46,092 bases of DNA from Pseudomonadota bacterium (GTDB lineage: Bacteria; Pseudomonadota; Gammaproteobacteria; Burkholderiales; Burkholderiaceae_C): the NCBI GenBank assembly GCA_019351955.1, contig JABBOE010000011.1:1-46092 (forward strand), in the 5' to 3' direction. Shown piece after piece: positions 1 to 8,615 of this stretch. Position numbers and translations under genes: made by a program. How positions within the stretch are numbered: the first letter of the stretch is position 1; each line of letters opens with the position of its first letter. The notes under the pieces are model-generated. The model did not search any database, was not told the origin of the DNA, and was given only the letters and a program-made list of their open reading frames with translations.

Positions 1-1314
1 CGGGTTACTGATGAACGCGGTCTCCACCAGGATCGACGAGACGGTGGGGGACTTGAGGACAACAAAGCCAGCCTGTTGGACCTGACGTGAATGCAGGTGC
101 ACCAAGCCGCCCATTTTTGCCAGTGTAGGTTCAGCCATTTTCATGCTTGCGTCAATTTGCGCGGTGGTGGACATGTCCAGCAACACCTTGGCGACCTGGT
201 AGTCGCGCGCGTTGATGTCGATGCCGCCAATCGCATCCGAGGCATTCTCCCGCTGCGCCATAAGCCGCGCCTCCACGCTTGACGCGCCCCCTTGCGACAG
301 GCAATAAACAGAGGCGCCGCGTGCTTCCGGTGTGAACCAACCATCGGCGTGAATGGACGTAAACAAGTCGGCGTTCACGCGCTGCGCCTTTTCCACGCGC
401 ATCCACAGCGGTACAAAGAAGTCGCTGTCGCGAGTCATCATCACGCGCATGTTCGGCGTGTTCATCGCCAACTCACGCAGGTGATGTCCGATCAGGAGTA
501 CGACGTCCTTTTCGTGTACTCCGCTAGGCCCGGTGGCCCCAGGGTCTTCACCGCCATGACCGGGGTCGATAGCCAGCAGCACACTGCGGTAGTTGCGCCG
601 GTCGCGGCGTATCGGTATGTCGCTGGATGGATCGGACCTTGTGGCGTTGGCCACGGTCTGGCTTTTGCGGGTTGGGCGATCGAGTTCGTCGCGGTGCATG
701 TTTAGCCAGCTGCTCAGGGTGTCCTGTTGAGTTTCCGCTACGACGCGTGGCGTGTCTGCGAGGGTGTTTCCCCTGCTCGCGGAACCTGGCCCAGTCAACG
801 GCGCTGCCTTCACGGCAGCACCCGAAGTATCAGTGGGGCCTAGCGTGTCAACCTGTGATTCCTGCCTGTCCATGAAAGCGAGAAGGCGGTCCCCGTGCGC
901 GGGGTAAAGGTCGAACACAATGCGATTTTCGTACGCCGCTACGGGTAGAAGGCTGAACACCTGAGGTTTGATCGCTTGTTTGAGATCGAACACCATGCGC
1001 ACCACGTCGGGGGTGTACTGGGCGACACGCACATCCTTGATGAATGGGTCACCGGGCTTGATTTTGCCCACAAGCTCTTTGAGTTGGGGGCTGAGTTCAA
1101 GGTTCTTGACATCCACCACCAAGCGTGGCGGATCACCCATAAGAAAATGCGAGGCTGTCAGAGGCTGATCGGATTCCAGCGTGACACGCGTGTACTCCGC
1201 GGCAGGCCACACGCGTACGGCCAGGATCGTAGCCCCCCGCGCCAGCACGGGCGCGGTCAACAGCAGGGCAAGGGTTGACGTTTGGATCAGGAACTGGCGG
1301 CGATCAGCACCCAT
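1..1314 (-). CDS. amiC: N-acetylmuramoyl-L-alanine amidase AmiC (3' end outside window)
   Basis: Zinc amidase that cuts the stem peptide from MurNAc in the septal peptidoglycan and lets daughter cells separate. The frame is open for 438 codons from the ATG at 1314 to the left edge, so only the C-terminus is missing. The N-terminus has a twin-arginine start (DRRQFL at residues 4-9) and a hydrophobic stretch, so Tat export is likely, as for E. coli AmiC. An AMIN domain follows (about residues 30-140), then a Pro/Ser/Thr-rich linker and the Amidase_3 domain. The zinc and catalytic residues are visible: H253 in DPGHGG, E268, H322 in SIHAD, and the Glu of VETAFISN near the edge. It lies 46 nt downstream of tsaE on the same strand, so co-transcription is likely; mutL often follows in this group but is outside the window. 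The linker is longer than in E. coli. Confidence 0.93.
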   Translation of the reverse strand, partial: MGADRRQFLIQTSTLALLLTAPVLARGATILAVRVWPAAEYTRVTLESDQPLTASHFLMGDPPRLVVDVKNLELSPQLKELVGKIKPGDPFIKDVRVAQYTPDVVRMVFDLKQAIKPQVFSLLPVAAYENRIVFDLYPAHGDRLLAFMDRQESQVDTLGPTDTSGAAVKAAPLTGPGSASRGNTLADTPRVVAETQQDTLSSWLNMHRDELDRPTRKSQTVANATRSDPSSDIPIRRDRRNYRSVLLAIDPGHGGEDPGATGPSGVHEKDVVLLIGHHLRELAMNTPNMRVMMTRDSDFFVPLWMRVEKAQRVNADLFTSIHADGWFTPEARGASVYCLSQGGASSVEARLMAQRENASDAIGGIDINARDYQVAKVLLDMSTTAQIDASMKMAEPTLAKMGGLVHLHSRQVQQAGFVVLKSPTVSSILVETAFISNP

Positions 1315-1325
1315 GGCGGATACTC

Positions 1326-1344
1326 CCTGGCGTCGTGCGCCAGG
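1326..1344. repeat. Short inverted repeat between tsaE and amiC
   Basis: A 7-bp perfect stem (CCTGGCG at 1326-1332 and CGCCAGG at 1338-1344) with a 5-nt loop sits just upstream of the amiC start. There is no T-tract, so it is not a classical terminator. It could tune amiC translation or mRNA processing, but nothing in the sequence proves a role. Confidence 0.35.
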
Positions 1345-1360
1345 TTTCACCTGGTGCACT

Positions 1361-1876
1361 TCAGGTGCGCGCTTGCGCGAGCACCAATTGATTGAGCAAG
1401 GCGGCTCCTGCAGGGCTGCCGCTTCGTAACTGCACATCCCGACCGCTGGGGACAGGAATCAACGCAATTTCCAAGTCCGCCCTCGGTAAAAGGGCAGGGG
1501 CGCGCTCGGGCCACTCGACCAAACAAAAGCTTTGTCCATCGAGCAGTTCGCGCAGGCCTGCTTCATCCCACTCCTCAGGCTGGGAAAATCGATACAGATC
1601 AATATGATAGGCATGCGTCTGAAGAGTTCCCTTTAATTGTAGAGATTTTCGGTCAATTGCATAGGGCTCGACCAACGCATAAGAGGGACTTTTGATGCGA
1701 TCTGTGACGCCCAAGCCACGCAAGATGGCGCGTACTAACGTCGTTTTGCCGGCACCGAGATCACCGCGCAAGGTGATGAGAAGCCCGGGAAGTTGCAGAT
1801 GCAGCAAAGCTTGGGCGAGTTTTGCGCCCAGGACTGACATGTCGTGCTCGCTGTCGCAGTGCAGGCTTAGAGTCAT
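1361..1876 (-). CDS. tsaE: tRNA threonylcarbamoyladenosine biosynthesis ATPase TsaE
   Basis: TsaE is the P-loop ATPase that works with TsaB and TsaD to place N6-threonylcarbamoyl on A37 of tRNAs reading ANN codons. The 171-residue product has the Walker A motif GDLGAGKTT at residues 38-46, followed by the family segments SPSYALVEPY and HIDLYR, and the late LVEWPER segment containing the conserved W and E. Family members are usually 140-170 aa, so the length is normal. It is divergent from queG across a 79-bp gap that must hold promoters for both. amiC follows on the same strand. Confidence 0.93.
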   Translation of the reverse strand: MTLSLHCDSEHDMSVLGAKLAQALLHLQLPGLLITLRGDLGAGKTTLVRAILRGLGVTDRIKSPSYALVEPYAIDRKSLQLKGTLQTHAYHIDLYRFSQPEEWDEAGLRELLDGQSFCLVEWPERAPALLPRADLEIALIPVPSGRDVQLRSGSPAGAALLNQLVLAQART

Positions 1877-1955
1877 GGGCAGAGGCTTTGGGTGAGGAGG
1901 AGAATGCCAGAATGATGAATCAGGGTATGCGGGAATGCCGGCTTAGGATGACGAT

Positions 1956-3089
1956 ATGACCCTCCAAAGACCGAATAAGCTTGAGTCACCTGCCCTGTCG
2001 AGTGCGCAGCTGCAGGCCTTGGCGCAGGCTATCCGGGACGAAGCAGGCAGGTTGGGATTCTCGCAAATCGCCATCTGCGATGCGGACTTGGGCGAGGCTG
2101 AAGCCGAATTTGGCCGTTGGCTCGAGGCGGGCTACCACGGCGAGATGGACTACATGGCGCGTCATGCAACCAAGCGCGCGCACCCCGCAGAACTGTTACC
2201 TGGCACGCTGCGCGTGATCACCGCGCGCATGGACTATTTGCCTGCGCAAACCCCCTCCCAGTGGCGGCAGGTGGAGTGGGCACGCATCGACGACCCGAAG
2301 GCCGCGGTCGTGTCAATGTATGCACGAGGCCGGGACTATCACAAGGTCTTGCGCCAACGGCTGCAGGCGCTCGCCGACTTTATTCGCGCCCGTGCAGACC
2401 CTGGCGTCGTGCGTGTCTTCACGGATTCGGCGCCAGTGCTTGAAGTGGCCCTTGCCGCGCGCGCCGGGCTGGGCTGGCGGGGCAAGCACACGCTGTTGCT
2501 GACACGCGAGGCCGGTTCCATGTTTTTTCTTGGCGAGATTTTCGTTGGCGTTGCCCTGCCGGTGGATGAGCCCCAATCCGAGCATTGCGGCACCTGCACG
2601 CGTTGCATCGACGTGTGCCCTACCGGCGCCATAATTGCGCCATACGTGATGGACGCACGGCGATGTATTTCCTACTTGACCATCGAATTGCCTGGGCCTA
2701 TCCCGGCGGATTTGCGGCCGTTGATGGGAAACCGCGTCTACGGTTGCGACGATTGCCAACTGGTTTGCCCCTGGAACAAGTACGCGCGACGCTCGGCGCT
2801 GCCCGACTTCGCGCCGCGCCATGGCCTTGATGGCGCGGGTCTATTGCAATTGTGGGCATGGAGCGAGGCGGACTTCTTGCAGCGCACCGAGGGAAGCGCC
2901 ATTCGGCGGATCGGCTATGTGCGGTTTCGGCGTAACCTTGCGGTGACGCTGGGCAACGCACGCCGCAATCTGCCTGCTGCGCACGGTCTACAGCGAGACA
3001 TCGCCGCTGCCCTGCAGCAGGCCCTACCGGGCTCCCCGGCTCTCGTGGCGGAACATATCGCTTGGGCGCTGGCTCAGCAGCCGGGCTGA
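1956..3089 (+). CDS. queG: Epoxyqueuosine reductase QueG
   Basis: QueG is a cobalamin-dependent iron-sulfur enzyme that reduces epoxyqueuosine to queuosine in tRNA, the last step of the pathway. The 377-residue protein has the usual N-terminal DUF1730 region and two 4Fe-4S motifs. The first has cysteines C211, C214, C217 and C221 (CGTCTRCIDVCPTGAI). The second has C264, C267 and C271 (YGCDDCQLVCPWN). The length fits the family (about 350-380 aa). It is divergent from tsaE. queF, which makes the queuosine precursor preQ1, lies about 30 kb away in this window, so de novo queuosine synthesis is likely. Confidence 0.95.
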   Translation: MTLQRPNKLESPALSSAQLQALAQAIRDEAGRLGFSQIAICDADLGEAEAEFGRWLEAGYHGEMDYMARHATKRAHPAELLPGTLRVITARMDYLPAQTPSQWRQVEWARIDDPKAAVVSMYARGRDYHKVLRQRLQALADFIRARADPGVVRVFTDSAPVLEVALAARAGLGWRGKHTLLLTREAGSMFFLGEIFVGVALPVDEPQSEHCGTCTRCIDVCPTGAIIAPYVMDARRCISYLTIELPGPIPADLRPLMGNRVYGCDDCQLVCPWNKYARRSALPDFAPRHGLDGAGLLQLWAWSEADFLQRTEGSAIRRIGYVRFRRNLAVTLGNARRNLPAAHGLQRDIAAALQQALPGSPALVAEHIAWALAQQPG

Positions 3090-3092
3090 GCC

Positions 3093-3832
3093 TCAGCTCC
3101 TCGCCGCCAGAGCCAGGAAAATCGGCAGCGACACGGCACCGAGAACCGTCGATAGACTAACGAGCCCTGCCACGTAGGGCCCGTTTCCACCCATGCGCGA
3201 AGCCAACACGTAGGCGCTGGACGTGGTGGGCAGGGCCCCGAACATCACGACGATGAGCGTTTCCAACGCGTTGAGATGAACCATATGTGCCAAGCTCTAC
3301 GCGACAAGCGGAATGGCAGCATGGCGCACTGTCATCAGCTATGCCGTCAAGCGCCATTCGCGGTGGATGCCGCAGATCTGCAGGCCGGCGCCCACTGTCA
3401 TCAATCCCATCGCGATCGAGGCATTGCCAATGCGGTCGAGGACTGGAAGCACAAGACTGGGCGGATTCAGAGCCAAGCTGTGGCCCACAAGTCCGGCTGC
3501 GGTAGCTACGAGAAGCGGATTGCGGGCCAATTCGTGCGCCAAGCCTCGCTGGCCGTGCATCGCCGGTCGGACTTCAGCCAGAAGGCGGCATATGCGAACG
3601 CGATCCCGCAAAGCAGGGCGCCAATGCCGGCCAGAAGGACCGCTGCCGCGCCCGATAGTGTGTAGCGGCTGCTGCACGTTGTCGAGAACAGCAGGACCGG
3701 AAACAGCACCGAGTACGCAAGTCGCTCTACGCCGACCCACACATCGCGCTTCAGCGTTATCCATTGGGCAATTGCGAAGCCCAACACGCGGAGGGCGGAG
3801 TCGGGAAAGAGCAAGCGTGCGTTGCGTAGCAT
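3093..3832 (-). pseudogene. Decayed AEC (auxin efflux carrier) family permease
   Basis: The minus strand encodes a recognisable AEC-type transporter broken by at least three lesions. The N-terminal part runs in one frame from the ATG at 3832 to about 3560 and shows two hydrophobic segments. The reading then moves to a second frame near 3550-3570 (RNPLLVATAAGLVG, then GNASIAMGLMTVGAG, typical AEC membrane segments). That frame meets amber stops at 3341-3339 and 3299-3297, after which the C-terminal segments (ETLIVVMFGALPTTSSAYVLA and on) continue in the same frame to the stop at 3093. AEC proteins are about 300 aa and export organic or amino acids. One frameshift plus two nonsense codons argues for real decay, not a single sequencing error. 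It is convergent with queG, 3 nt apart. Confidence 0.85.
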
Positions 3833-3882
3833 TGGGTAAGCATGCGTGTCCTAATCGTCTGCGGCGGGATTAGCATTACCTG

Positions 3883-4443
3883 ATGTCCAGACCTGCGGTT
3901 TCGTCCCGAGCACGTGCGAACGGCGCGCCCCAGCCGCTTTGGGAGGCCGTTCTTGAACTGCCCTTCGGCAAGTTAGGGCTGCGCTGCGCATCGGCCGAGG
4001 TGCAGGCGCTGGAGTATCTACCGGATGCCACACCGCCTCTTCCTCCCGCTAGCCCCCTGGCCCGTGAAGTGCTGGCGCAACTATTGGCCTACTGTGGCAA
4101 TCCACGCCACCGCTTCGATCTACCGCTGCAAGCGGCAGGAACCGTTTTTCAGCGCCGTGTCTGGGCATTGCTGGTCGAGACGCCTGTTGGTTCGACGCGA
4201 ACTTACGGCGAGGCGGCACGCAAACTGGGCAGCGCCGCGCGTGCTGTAGGTCAAGCTTGCGCCGCGAACCCCCATGCGCCGGTGATTCCCTGCCACCGCG
4301 TCGTGGCCGCAACGGGGCTTGGCGGCTTCGCTCATTCGCTCGATCCCGGCGGAGAGCTGTTGCGCATTAAGCGGTGGTTGCTGCTACATGAGGGCGCGGT
4401 TCCGACCGTTGTTAAGGCGAGTCGGTGGGACGGCGGTGCTTGA
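3883..4443 (+). CDS. ogt: Methylated-DNA--protein-cysteine methyltransferase
   Basis: Suicide repair protein that moves the methyl group from O6-methylguanine (and O4-methylthymine) in DNA to its own cysteine. The C-terminal DNA-binding domain carries the active site PCHRV at residues 136-140, with acceptor C137, and the helix-turn-helix region with TRTYGE and AVGQACAANP. The length, 186 aa, suits the single-domain Ogt/MGMT type, not the longer Ada fusion. The stop overlaps the xerD start as TGATG at 4441-4445, so the two genes are probably translationally coupled. The spontaneous pairing of ogt and xerD is common in Burkholderiales. Confidence 0.93.
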   Translation: MSRPAVSSRARANGAPQPLWEAVLELPFGKLGLRCASAEVQALEYLPDATPPLPPASPLAREVLAQLLAYCGNPRHRFDLPLQAAGTVFQRRVWALLVETPVGSTRTYGEAARKLGSAARAVGQACAANPHAPVIPCHRVVAATGLGGFAHSLDPGGELLRIKRWLLLHEGAVPTVVKASRWDGGA

Positions 4444-5513
4444 TGAGCGGGCCGCTTAGAGATGATGCGCTTCCCAGGCCGCCTCACGCGGCTGGTTCGG
4501 GGTCGGCAAGTGAGGTTGCCGCTGGCAATGCGCCCGAAGTGCAAGCGCCTCGGCGCGGCCGCGTGGCTGCGCATGCCGACTGGCCTCCTGCGCCTAAGGC
4601 CTGTGCGGACGTGATCCAGCGCTTTTGCGACGGGCTATGGCTCGAGCAGGGCTTGGCAACCAACACGCTGAGTGCTTACCGTAGCGACTTGGTGCTTTTT
4701 GCCCGTTGGTTGGCGCAATCAGGCGGGCAGGGGCTGCTCGCGGCGAGCGAAGCGGATTTGATGGCCTATCTGGCTGCCCGCTTTGCCGGTAGCAAGGCCA
4801 CGGCATCCAACCGGCGCCTGGCGAGCATGCGGCAATTCTTTCGGTGGACATTGCGTGAGCGCCTGCGGGGGGATGACCCCACGCTCAAACTGGAACGGGC
4901 ACGACAGCACCCGCGCAGACCCAAGACATTGAGCGAACAACAGGTGGAAGCACTCCTGCAGGCGCCCGATGTGACCACGCCCTTAGGGGTGCGGGACCGT
5001 ACCATGCTTGAAATCCTGTACGCCAGTGGCCTGCGCGTGAGCGAGCTGGTAGCGCTCAAAATCGTGCACCTTAGCTTGTCCGACGCGGTGCTGCGCGTTG
5101 TGGCCGGCAAAGGGGGCAAGGATCGATTGGTGCCCTTCGGCGAGCAGGCAGGCGACTGGTTAAGGCCCTATTTAGCTGTTGCACGGCCAACCTTGCTCGA
5201 TGCCGGTGAAAGCGCCTATTTATTTGTTACAAGACGCAGCGCACACGCCGGCAGGCGTGCTACAGGTGGGATGACGCGGCAGTTGGTGTGGACTTTGCTT
5301 AAGCGCCACGCGCTGCGCGCAGGCATCGATACGCCACTATCGCCACATACCCTGCGCCACGCCTTTGCCACGCACCTTCTCAATCACGGTGCCGATCTGC
5401 GCGTGGTGCAACTCCTGTTGGGGCACGCCGATATCTCCACGACGCAGATTTATACGCATATCGCGCGTGAACGCCTCAAGCAGTTGCATGCGCACCACCA
5501 TCCCCGGGGCTAA
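4443..5513 (+). CDS. xerD: Site-specific tyrosine recombinase XerD
   Basis: XerD acts with XerC at dif to resolve chromosome dimers at the septum. From the ATG at 4443 the protein has 356 residues. An in-frame ATG at 4425 exists, but 4443 overlaps the ogt stop and is preferred. An N-terminal extension of about 55 residues, rich in Ala and Pro, precedes the SAM-like DNA-binding domain (ATNTLSAYRSDL). The catalytic set is complete: R198, K223, H302, R305, H328 and the nucleophile Y337. The C-terminal block HTLRHAFATHLLNHGADLR and the IYTHIA ending are those of XerD, not XerC. The extension makes it longer than E. coli XerD (298 aa). Confidence 0.93.
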   Translation: MSGPLRDDALPRPPHAAGSGSASEVAAGNAPEVQAPRRGRVAAHADWPPAPKACADVIQRFCDGLWLEQGLATNTLSAYRSDLVLFARWLAQSGGQGLLAASEADLMAYLAARFAGSKATASNRRLASMRQFFRWTLRERLRGDDPTLKLERARQHPRRPKTLSEQQVEALLQAPDVTTPLGVRDRTMLEILYASGLRVSELVALKIVHLSLSDAVLRVVAGKGGKDRLVPFGEQAGDWLRPYLAVARPTLLDAGESAYLFVTRRSAHAGRRATGGMTRQLVWTLLKRHALRAGIDTPLSPHTLRHAFATHLLNHGADLRVVQLLLGHADISTTQIYTHIARERLKQLHAHHHPRG

Positions 5514-5518
5514 AGCTC

Positions 5519-6115
5519 GTGTTACACAATGATTTCTGGTCCGCCTTCGTCCTTCTGCTGCTGATCCTCGATCCTTTTGGAAATCTGCCGCTTTTCATTG
5601 CCATCATGCGACAGTTGCCCGAATCCCGGAGGGTTACTGTTGCGCTTCGCGAAATCGGGATCGCCTACGCCGTGCTTCTTATGTTCATGTGGGGAGGCCA
5701 GGGTTTTCTCAGCCTCATCGGTCTGAGTCAGCCTTCGCTCGAGGTCGCTGGTGGGGTGATTCTGCTTCTGGTTGCCATCAAGATGATTTTCTCCACCACA
5801 TCGGAAATCTTCGGCGGGGGCGATGGCCGCGAACCCATGATCTTCCCTTTGGCCATCCCGTTACTTGCCGGGCCCTCGGCGCTTGCTGCCGTGCTGCTTC
5901 TGACGTCGCGTCAGCCCGGGCAATTGTGGACGTGGGTGGCGGCTCTTACAGCAGCCATCATCGTTACAAGCAGCCTTTTTTTGATGGCGGAGACCCTGCT
6001 GAAATGGGTCGGCGATTCGGTCATGCAAGCGGGGGAAAAACTCATGGGGTTGATTCTCACGGCGATTGCCGTGAATATGTTATTGGGCGGCCTACGCACC
6101 TATTTTCTCGCCTAA
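5519..6115 (+). CDS. MarC family integral membrane protein
   Basis: A 198-residue protein of the MarC (UPF0056) family with about six hydrophobic helices. Family markers are the N-terminal LILDPFGNLPLF, the IKMIFS segment at the end of the third helix, and PLAIPLLAGPSA in the middle. The biochemical role of the family is not established; the old link of E. coli MarC to multidrug resistance was later withdrawn. It begins with GTG at 5519, 5 nt after the xerD stop, so ogt-xerD-marC look like one transcription unit. The length is normal for the family. Confidence 0.9.
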   Translation: MLHNDFWSAFVLLLLILDPFGNLPLFIAIMRQLPESRRVTVALREIGIAYAVLLMFMWGGQGFLSLIGLSQPSLEVAGGVILLLVAIKMIFSTTSEIFGGGDGREPMIFPLAIPLLAGPSALAAVLLLTSRQPGQLWTWVAALTAAIIVTSSLFLMAETLLKWVGDSVMQAGEKLMGLILTAIAVNMLLGGLRTYFLA

Positions 6116-6216
6116 GACGGAACTTCCTGGCTAGCATTCGTCGCGGTTTCCTCTCCATTGATGACACAGCGCCGAACCATGGAAAACCTGCCAATCAACA
6201 GTAAGACCGCGAGCAC

Positions 6217-6677
6217 TTGGCCGATTTCCTGGGAGCCTTGGCGGATGCGAGCACCCTCACTCAGCGGGAGATCGATGATTTTCTCGATGATTGTGACCTG
6301 ATGGCCCCAAGGAGTAGGGAGTTGATCGCGGATATCGGCGATGTTGGTGGATCTTTGTTCTTCGTACTGGAAGGGCAGTCGTGCCTGATGGCGCAACTTC
6401 CTGAGAGCTCGATGGAATTGGCAAGATCCAGCCAGGCGAAATGCTGAGGGAAATGAGCATTATTGATCGCCAGCCACGTGAGGTGCGCCTTCGCGCTGGT
6501 GCGGACACCCGCCTGCTGCGCATCAAGCGCGGCATGTAGGAGCGACTGCGTCTGGAACGTCCCATCTTGGTCGTGCTATTGCTTGAGGTGGCCATCATCA
6601 GCCTGGATCACCTCAACCGCCGCACCTCCACGGATATGGTGCAGCTCAATCGCTACATCCACCGCACCGGGCGGTGA
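6217..6677 (+). pseudogene. Decayed cyclic-nucleotide-binding (CRP-like) domain protein
   Basis: The first frame reads like the start of a cNMP-binding beta-roll (LADASTLTQREIDDFLDDC, then SLFFVLEGQ and LMAQLP). A one-base loss near 6420 moves the reading to the next frame, which continues with the expected GKIQPGEMLREMSIIDRQPR and ADTRLLRI. An amber stop follows at 6537-6539, and the frame then runs on (PILVVLLLEVAIISLDHLNR) to a stop at 6677. An ATG at 6179 lies in yet another frame. The intact ancestor was probably a single-domain cNMP-binding regulator or effector of about 160 aa. The lesions make a working protein very unlikely. Confidence 0.75.
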
Positions 6678-6800
6678 GTGGGTGGCCTTGGAACCCGTTT
6701 GTACGCTTGTATTGAGAGCAGTTACCTTGCCATCCGGCAACGACGCGGGTGCACTGCGGATGCTCCGGCCATGCCTGCTTGCGTCACGTTGATCAGACGT

Positions 6801-7685
6801 CTAGCGGAATGCGTGACGGAGCAATGTTCGCAGTCCGCCAGCGAACTGGTTCACGGCCAATCCGCCCAGAACCAAGACTCCAGCCGCGATCTTCCATGCC
6901 TGTAGGGTTTCATGCAGAACCATGCTGGCCGACAGCATGCCGGCCACTGGCACGAGGAGGCTGAAGGGTGCGACCTGTGCTGCCGGGTAGCGGCGCATCA
7001 GCATTGACCACACGCCGAAACCGAACAGCGTGTTGGGGTAGGACTGAAAGAGCACCGCAAGCGAGGATTCGAGGGTCAACCCCTGAAGGGCGTGCCATAT
7101 CGCGCGCGGGCCTTCGATCAGGGCCGAGGCCATGAGTAACGGTGGCACTGCGATAAGGCTGCCCCATACGGCTAAGGCCAGGGGCTGCACCCTGCTCATG
7201 CGCTTAGAAAGAATGTTTGCCATCGCCCAGGACAAGCCGGCGCCCACGACGAGAAGCAAGCCGACGAGCGTGGATCGCGTATCAAGATGCCAAGCCACAA
7301 TACCCATTCCGCTCAGTGCAATGCCAGCCCCGATCAATTGGCTCGCACGCGCATGCTCATGCAATAGCCACCATGCCAGGGCGATGGTGAAAAAGGCCTG
7401 AAGCTGGATCACCAGTGACGACAAGCCAGCGGGCATGCCCAGCTTCATGCCGACGAAGAGCAAGGAAAACTGCAAAGCAAATTGCGCCAGCCCCCAGCCC
7501 ATCAGAAGATGTAAAGGAATCTCCGGCCTGCGCACAAAAAATATGAGAGGGACCGCGGCGAAGAAAAACCGCAAGCTGGTGAAGAGCAGTGGTGGCAGAT
7601 CGCGCAGGCCAATCTTGATGACGACAAAGTTGAAGCCCCAGATCACCACCACGATTAGGGCCAGGACGATATCCCTGGCTCGCAT
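6801..7685 (-). CDS. eamA: EamA/YdeD-type exporter (O-acetylserine/cysteine)
   Basis: Drug/metabolite transporter of the EamA family with about ten transmembrane helices in two repeats. From the ATG at 7685 it has 294 aa; the open frame extends much further upstream, but that part is the wrong-frame copy of the DUF455 gene. The start (RDIVLALIVVVIWGFNFVVI), the FGMPAG-like KLGMPAGLSSLV and the ending (RYPAAQVAPFSLLVPVAGM) closely follow E. coli EamA (YdeD), which exports O-acetylserine and cysteine. The substrate is inferred from that resemblance only. It lies 20 nt behind the DUF455 gene and is probably the last gene of the nfeD-qmcA-DUF455-eamA unit. Confidence 0.85.
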   Translation of the reverse strand: MRARDIVLALIVVVIWGFNFVVIKIGLRDLPPLLFTSLRFFFAAVPLIFFVRRPEIPLHLLMGWGLAQFALQFSLLFVGMKLGMPAGLSSLVIQLQAFFTIALAWWLLHEHARASQLIGAGIALSGMGIVAWHLDTRSTLVGLLLVVGAGLSWAMANILSKRMSRVQPLALAVWGSLIAVPPLLMASALIEGPRAIWHALQGLTLESSLAVLFQSYPNTLFGFGVWSMLMRRYPAAQVAPFSLLVPVAGMLSASMVLHETLQAWKIAAGVLVLGGLAVNQFAGGLRTLLRHAFR

Positions 7686-7705
7686 GGGAAAAGTTTGGTC
7701 AAGCT

Positions 7706-8605
7706 TCAAAGTATTGGCGGCACAGTTGCCGAGATCTGCTCTAGCCAATCGATCTCGGACTGCGTGAATCCTGCTTGCAGCCGGGCTGTGTGGTTGAACG
7801 GCGCTTTCAACCGTGGCGCCTGGTGGCGGACGGTCAGCTCGGCATAGGCGGCAATGGGGTCCAGGCCAGCTTGTGTGCAGGCCCAGCGGTACCAATGATT
7901 GCCAATCTGCACGTGGCCGATCTCGTCCGCCAGGATGCGATCGAGAATGACGGCCGCAGGCGTATCGCCCGCGGCCGCAAGCTTGGTGCGTATTGCGGGG
8001 TTGACGTCCAATCCCCGTGCCTCCAGCGTGCGTGGCACCAAGGCCAAGCGGGCAAGCAGGTCGTCTGCGGTTTTTTCGGCCATGTTCCACAGCCCGTTGT
8101 GTGCGGGAAAGTCGCCGTAGTCGTATCCAAGGGTCCGCAGATGCTCAAGCAGAAAAGTGAAATGAAGGGCTTCCTCGGCCGCTACAAGCAGCCAATCGCG
8201 GTAGAACGACTCGGGAAGGTTGGGGAAGCGCCAGACGATGTCTAATGCCAAATTGATGGCATTGAACTCGATATGAGCTATAGCATGCACCAGTGCAGCA
8301 CGTCCCTCCGGACTGCCGAGACGGCGCCGCGGCACGTGCTGCGGTGGCAGCAGTGCAGGGCGCGCGGGGCGACCTGGCAGCGTTGCTGACGGCGCATTGA
8401 AGATGCGTTCGGCGGTAATGCTTACCGCGCCACTTTTCAAATCGTCACGCAGAGCTAAAGTTAAGCTTGTCTTGGCCGCGGGTTCGCCGCAAAGCAAGGC
8501 GTGCAGCGCTGCCTCGCGTGCGCAGCTTACGCCCATGCGGGCACCGCGATCGCCGCTTCCAGCACGAGATGCTTTGTCGGCTGGTGCGTAATGCGCGCGC
8601 TTCAA
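7706..8605 (-). CDS. Ferritin-like DUF455 family protein
   Basis: A helical ferritin-like protein of the DUF455 family, 299 aa from the first ATG. Family members are usually 250-280 aa, so the methionine at residue 24 (position 8536) is a plausible true start. Candidate di-iron ligands are visible in three blocks: HIEFNAINLALD, EEALHFTFLLEHL and DEIGHVQIGNHWY. The fold and the Glu/His pattern suggest an oxidase or hydroxylase-like centre, related to MiaE, but no function is established. It follows qmcA by 10 nt and precedes eamA by 20 nt, so it is in an operon with both. Confidence 0.85.
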   Translation of the reverse strand: MKRAHYAPADKASRAGSGDRGARMGVSCAREAALHALLCGEPAAKTSLTLALRDDLKSGAVSITAERIFNAPSATLPGRPARPALLPPQHVPRRRLGSPEGRAALVHAIAHIEFNAINLALDIVWRFPNLPESFYRDWLLVAAEEALHFTFLLEHLRTLGYDYGDFPAHNGLWNMAEKTADDLLARLALVPRTLEARGLDVNPAIRTKLAAAGDTPAAVILDRILADEIGHVQIGNHWYRWACTQAGLDPIAAYAELTVRHQAPRLKAPFNHTARLQAGFTQSEIDWLEQISATVPPIL

Positions 8606-8615
8606 GGCTGCAAGC

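Noticed and set aside
6801-8090. A 429-codon frame as one long transporter gene
   Set aside because: The first 135 codons are another frame of the DUF455 gene; the EamA homology begins at the ATG at 7685.
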